Below are positions 61,701-64,000 of a stretch of DNA of 64,000 nt, piece after piece. The DNA comes from Struthio camelus (lineage: Eukaryota > Chordata > Aves > Struthioniformes > Struthionidae), in the NCBI RefSeq assembly GCF_040807025.1, contig NC_090954.1, positions 878,001 to 942,000 of the forward strand, given 5' to 3'. The notes under the pieces are model-generated. The model ran no database searches. It was given only the letters and a program-made list of their open reading frames with translations, and was not told where the DNA came from. The stretch's first letter is position 1. The number at the start of each line of letters is the position of its first letter. The translations under genes were made by a program, and so were the position numbers.

Positions 61701-63309
61701 ACTTGGGACTATATTCATTTCTGAGTTAATCCTTTGCAATTGTCTTAGCTAAAGCCACACTGGTGCGTGGTTGTAACTGAAACCACATTTTGTTTTTTAT
61801 TGCTCTTGGTATCAATGAAGGAATTAAATCTGACCATTTAAGAGAACTCAGTGTGGTGTGTGGGAAGTGAGGGAAAACTGGCAGTGACCTAGCTGTGTTT
61901 GATGAGAACCGTAGGGGCGATCATTACTGTTTGGTCTCTTCCCACCCCGAGTTCTTCTGGAGACGAGCTTATTGGGAGTGGGGCTTGCACAAGTTACCAG
62001 ACGGTGTGAACACACTGTAGGCAGGGAACTCAGGCCCAGTTCCTTTTTAGTGGACCAGATTGGAATTTCACCTCAGGACCCCCATCTGCCACAGGCTGCT
62101 TGTAAACCAGGCAGAGGAGAAGAAACCTGAGCACAAAGTGGACTCATTTTAATTTGTGGAGAAAAGATGAGCTTTGGACAAGGTCCATCAACTTAAGAGG
62201 TTGTGTCACTTATTTTCCTTATTGGTAACAGTCTTGGTGCCAGTTCATCCTGCAAAATCAGCCTGCACTCTACTAGCTACTAGCAGATAACGGCTGTTGC
62301 TTGCTTGCCTTGAGAGAAAACGTTTGTTGAGCATCATGGCTAATTTATCTAGGCCAGCAAAGGAGGGCAGGTTAAAGGCTCTCAGGTACCTCTGAACCTT
62401 TCTAGGAAAGGGGGTTAGAGGGTGTGAGTAAAAGTATAGAGGAAACTGCTAATGGCTAATGAGAGGGCTGTGATTAGTCATTTCATTAGTTCAGCCGTTT
62501 ATTTCAAGGTCTTAAACTTAGGCAAATAGGATGACCTCTCTGGAACAGGTAAACTCTGCAGCTTCATCTCCAGTGTACTCCACACGCTGGAGGGAGGATG
62601 AGTACTTCCCAGATGCAGAAAATGAGACATGGAGATTTTTTCATTCGATTTCCAGTGCAAAATCAGTTACCATTTCATAGCTGTTTGAATGATTGGAAAA
62701 CCTGGTACTAGAGCTATTAGAGATGGAAAATGTTAATCCTTTTCCAAAAACATGCAAAGATTAAAAGGCTGAAGTATATTATCCAATTATACAAAATACT
62801 TTGATTAAGAAATGCTACTGAAGTGCTCGATGGAAGATATAGGTCTAAGTATCTTCTCTCTCTTTTTTCCTCTCTGTTTGGGCTACATCTCCTGGAATGT
62901 GTATTGGCCTCTTCCCTGAGGAGACTTATGTCATGGGAAGGTTATCTGCCTAGGGAATTCCTGCCACACCAAAAAATGAAGGCACAGGGCTATATCCTGC
63001 TGGGAGCTGCATGACAGCATGTTTTAATGGGAATGGTTTGCTTTTTGGCTGCAAACTGATTTAGCAATTGGGGTGCAAGGTCTTTCAATGAAAATTGAAA
63101 ATTTTCTAGGGACGGTAGACCCTTCCCTTCCACTTGAAAGTCAAATTCTGTCAAATGGCAAAAGCAAAACAATTTAATCTGGACTTTTTTCACCAGCCTT
63201 AGCTGCCTTCTTATTCACCCTTTCAGTAGTGAGACAGAGGATTAAATGAAACAAGGACAATGAAACCTCTTTCCTCCAGAGATGGTCCCTCCAGGCAGGG
63301 GGTTGAAGC

Positions 63310-63465
63310 ATGTAATAGCAATATCCTGCACTTCTGTAATGCCTTGCTTTGGAGGATCTCCAAGTGCTTTGCAAACACTAAGAGATTAGTGAAGTCTCTG
63401 TAAACCCTCAGAAGCAGGGAGGTTTTGTTATCTCTGTTTCACAGATGGGAAGGCTGAGGTCTATC
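63310..63465 (+). mobile_element. MIR-like ancient SINE fragment
   Basis: Matches the typical MIR/CORE-SINE-related 3' part: TGTAATGCC, GGAGGATCTCCAAGTGCTTT, GCAAACACTAA, then TTATCTCTGTTTCACAGATG, GGAAGGCTGAGG. Family assignment is by eye. Confidence 0.55.
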
Positions 63466-64000
63466 GCATGAGATGGAAAAAGCAGCATTGCCACACCTGG
63501 CACTGTACCAGCTCTGGGAATTGGGAGCTGTGTCCTCTTGGGTTATCAATCTACCACCTTTCACAGCCAAAATTTTTTTCTGAAAGAACTGTGAAAACAA
63601 GTGGTGCTGTTGAGCCCTGCACAGGAAGGTCTATCTTACTGAACGTGCTGGCCTGTGCCATCCATGTGCGTTTCTTACGTTTCTTCCAGTTCCTGCCTAT
63701 GAACTTATCTTTTCTTTTTGTTGTCCTTATGCTTACAACACAGCTAATCTGGGTCAAAGAGGTTCTGGTGGCAGGTTGTCATGGGGGAATAGAGTAAGCA
63801 GTGTATTGGCCTGTCTTCACAGACTAGACCCAAGAGTTTGAAGGAAAGGATGGCACTGTTCAATTTGGTATTTTCATGATACTCTATTCTGCTGATTTAT
63901 CCTTTCTAAAGCATAAACATGTATCCTGGGGTAAAGCTAATCTGAGCAATCAGTTCATCCACATTTGAAATTGAGCCCTATGTAAGCTGAAGGGCATTAG

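Larger units (their letters stand above)
58268..64000 (-). other. SH3RF2: SH3RF2 upstream intron to window end
   Basis: The next upstream exon (human segment containing TTALNTLNRMVHSPSGR) was searched for on the minus strand and not found, so a single long intron probably fills this 5.7 kb. It holds a CR1 piece and a MIR-like piece. Confidence 0.55.

Overview
The window is vertebrate genomic DNA, most likely from a bird. Three protein-coding genes can be read exon by exon, with GT-AG introns throughout. Introns are compact, and the interspersed repeats I recognise are CR1-type LINE pieces, several with the sauropsid CR1 3' end, plus old MIR-like SINE remnants. I saw no Alu-, B1- or L1-type sequence. 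A non-avian sauropsid cannot be excluded from sequence alone. There is no prokaryotic, viral or CRISPR-like content.

Layout. (1) 1-25.7 kb, + strand: the last 25 coding exons of LARS1, cytosolic leucyl-tRNA synthetase. The exons join into one open frame of 939 codons plus stop. Against the 1176-residue human enzyme (from memory) this is about residue 238 to the C-terminus: the CP1 editing domain, the KMSKS loop, the anticodon-binding region and the vertebrate C-terminal extension. The HIGH-motif exons lie to the left of the window. (2) 25.7-32.3 kb: intergenic sequence plus the unlocated 5' part of the next gene. (3) 32.3-37.6 kb, + strand: three exons of PLAC8L1, a small cysteine-rich PLAC8-family protein. 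(4) 37.6-46.8 kb: convergent intergenic DNA holding a nearly perfect 200-bp direct duplication. (5) 46.8-58.3 kb, - strand: the last five coding exons of SH3RF2 (third SH3 domain, serine/proline-rich region, PP1-docking motif), ending tail-to-tail with PLAC8L1. (6) 58.3-64 kb: no further exon recognised, so the RING, SH3-1 and SH3-2 exons should lie to the right.

The order LARS1 > PLAC8L1 > < SH3RF2 is the same as the human 5q32 block (mirrored), which supports orthology. The genes share synteny, not a pathway: LARS1 charges tRNA-Leu and senses leucine for mTORC1, SH3RF2 is an adaptor/ubiquitin-ligase-family protein in JNK and PP1 signalling, and PLAC8L1 is poorly characterised.

Most worth a second look: a 66-nt open, frame-preserving exon-like segment in the LARS1 intron exactly between the K and MSKS of the catalytic KMSKS loop; the 39.1-39.9 kb duplication, one copy of which is bracketed by short direct repeats; and two diverged copies of an unnamed element at 24.7 and 30.0 kb. 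No obviously new biological system was seen.
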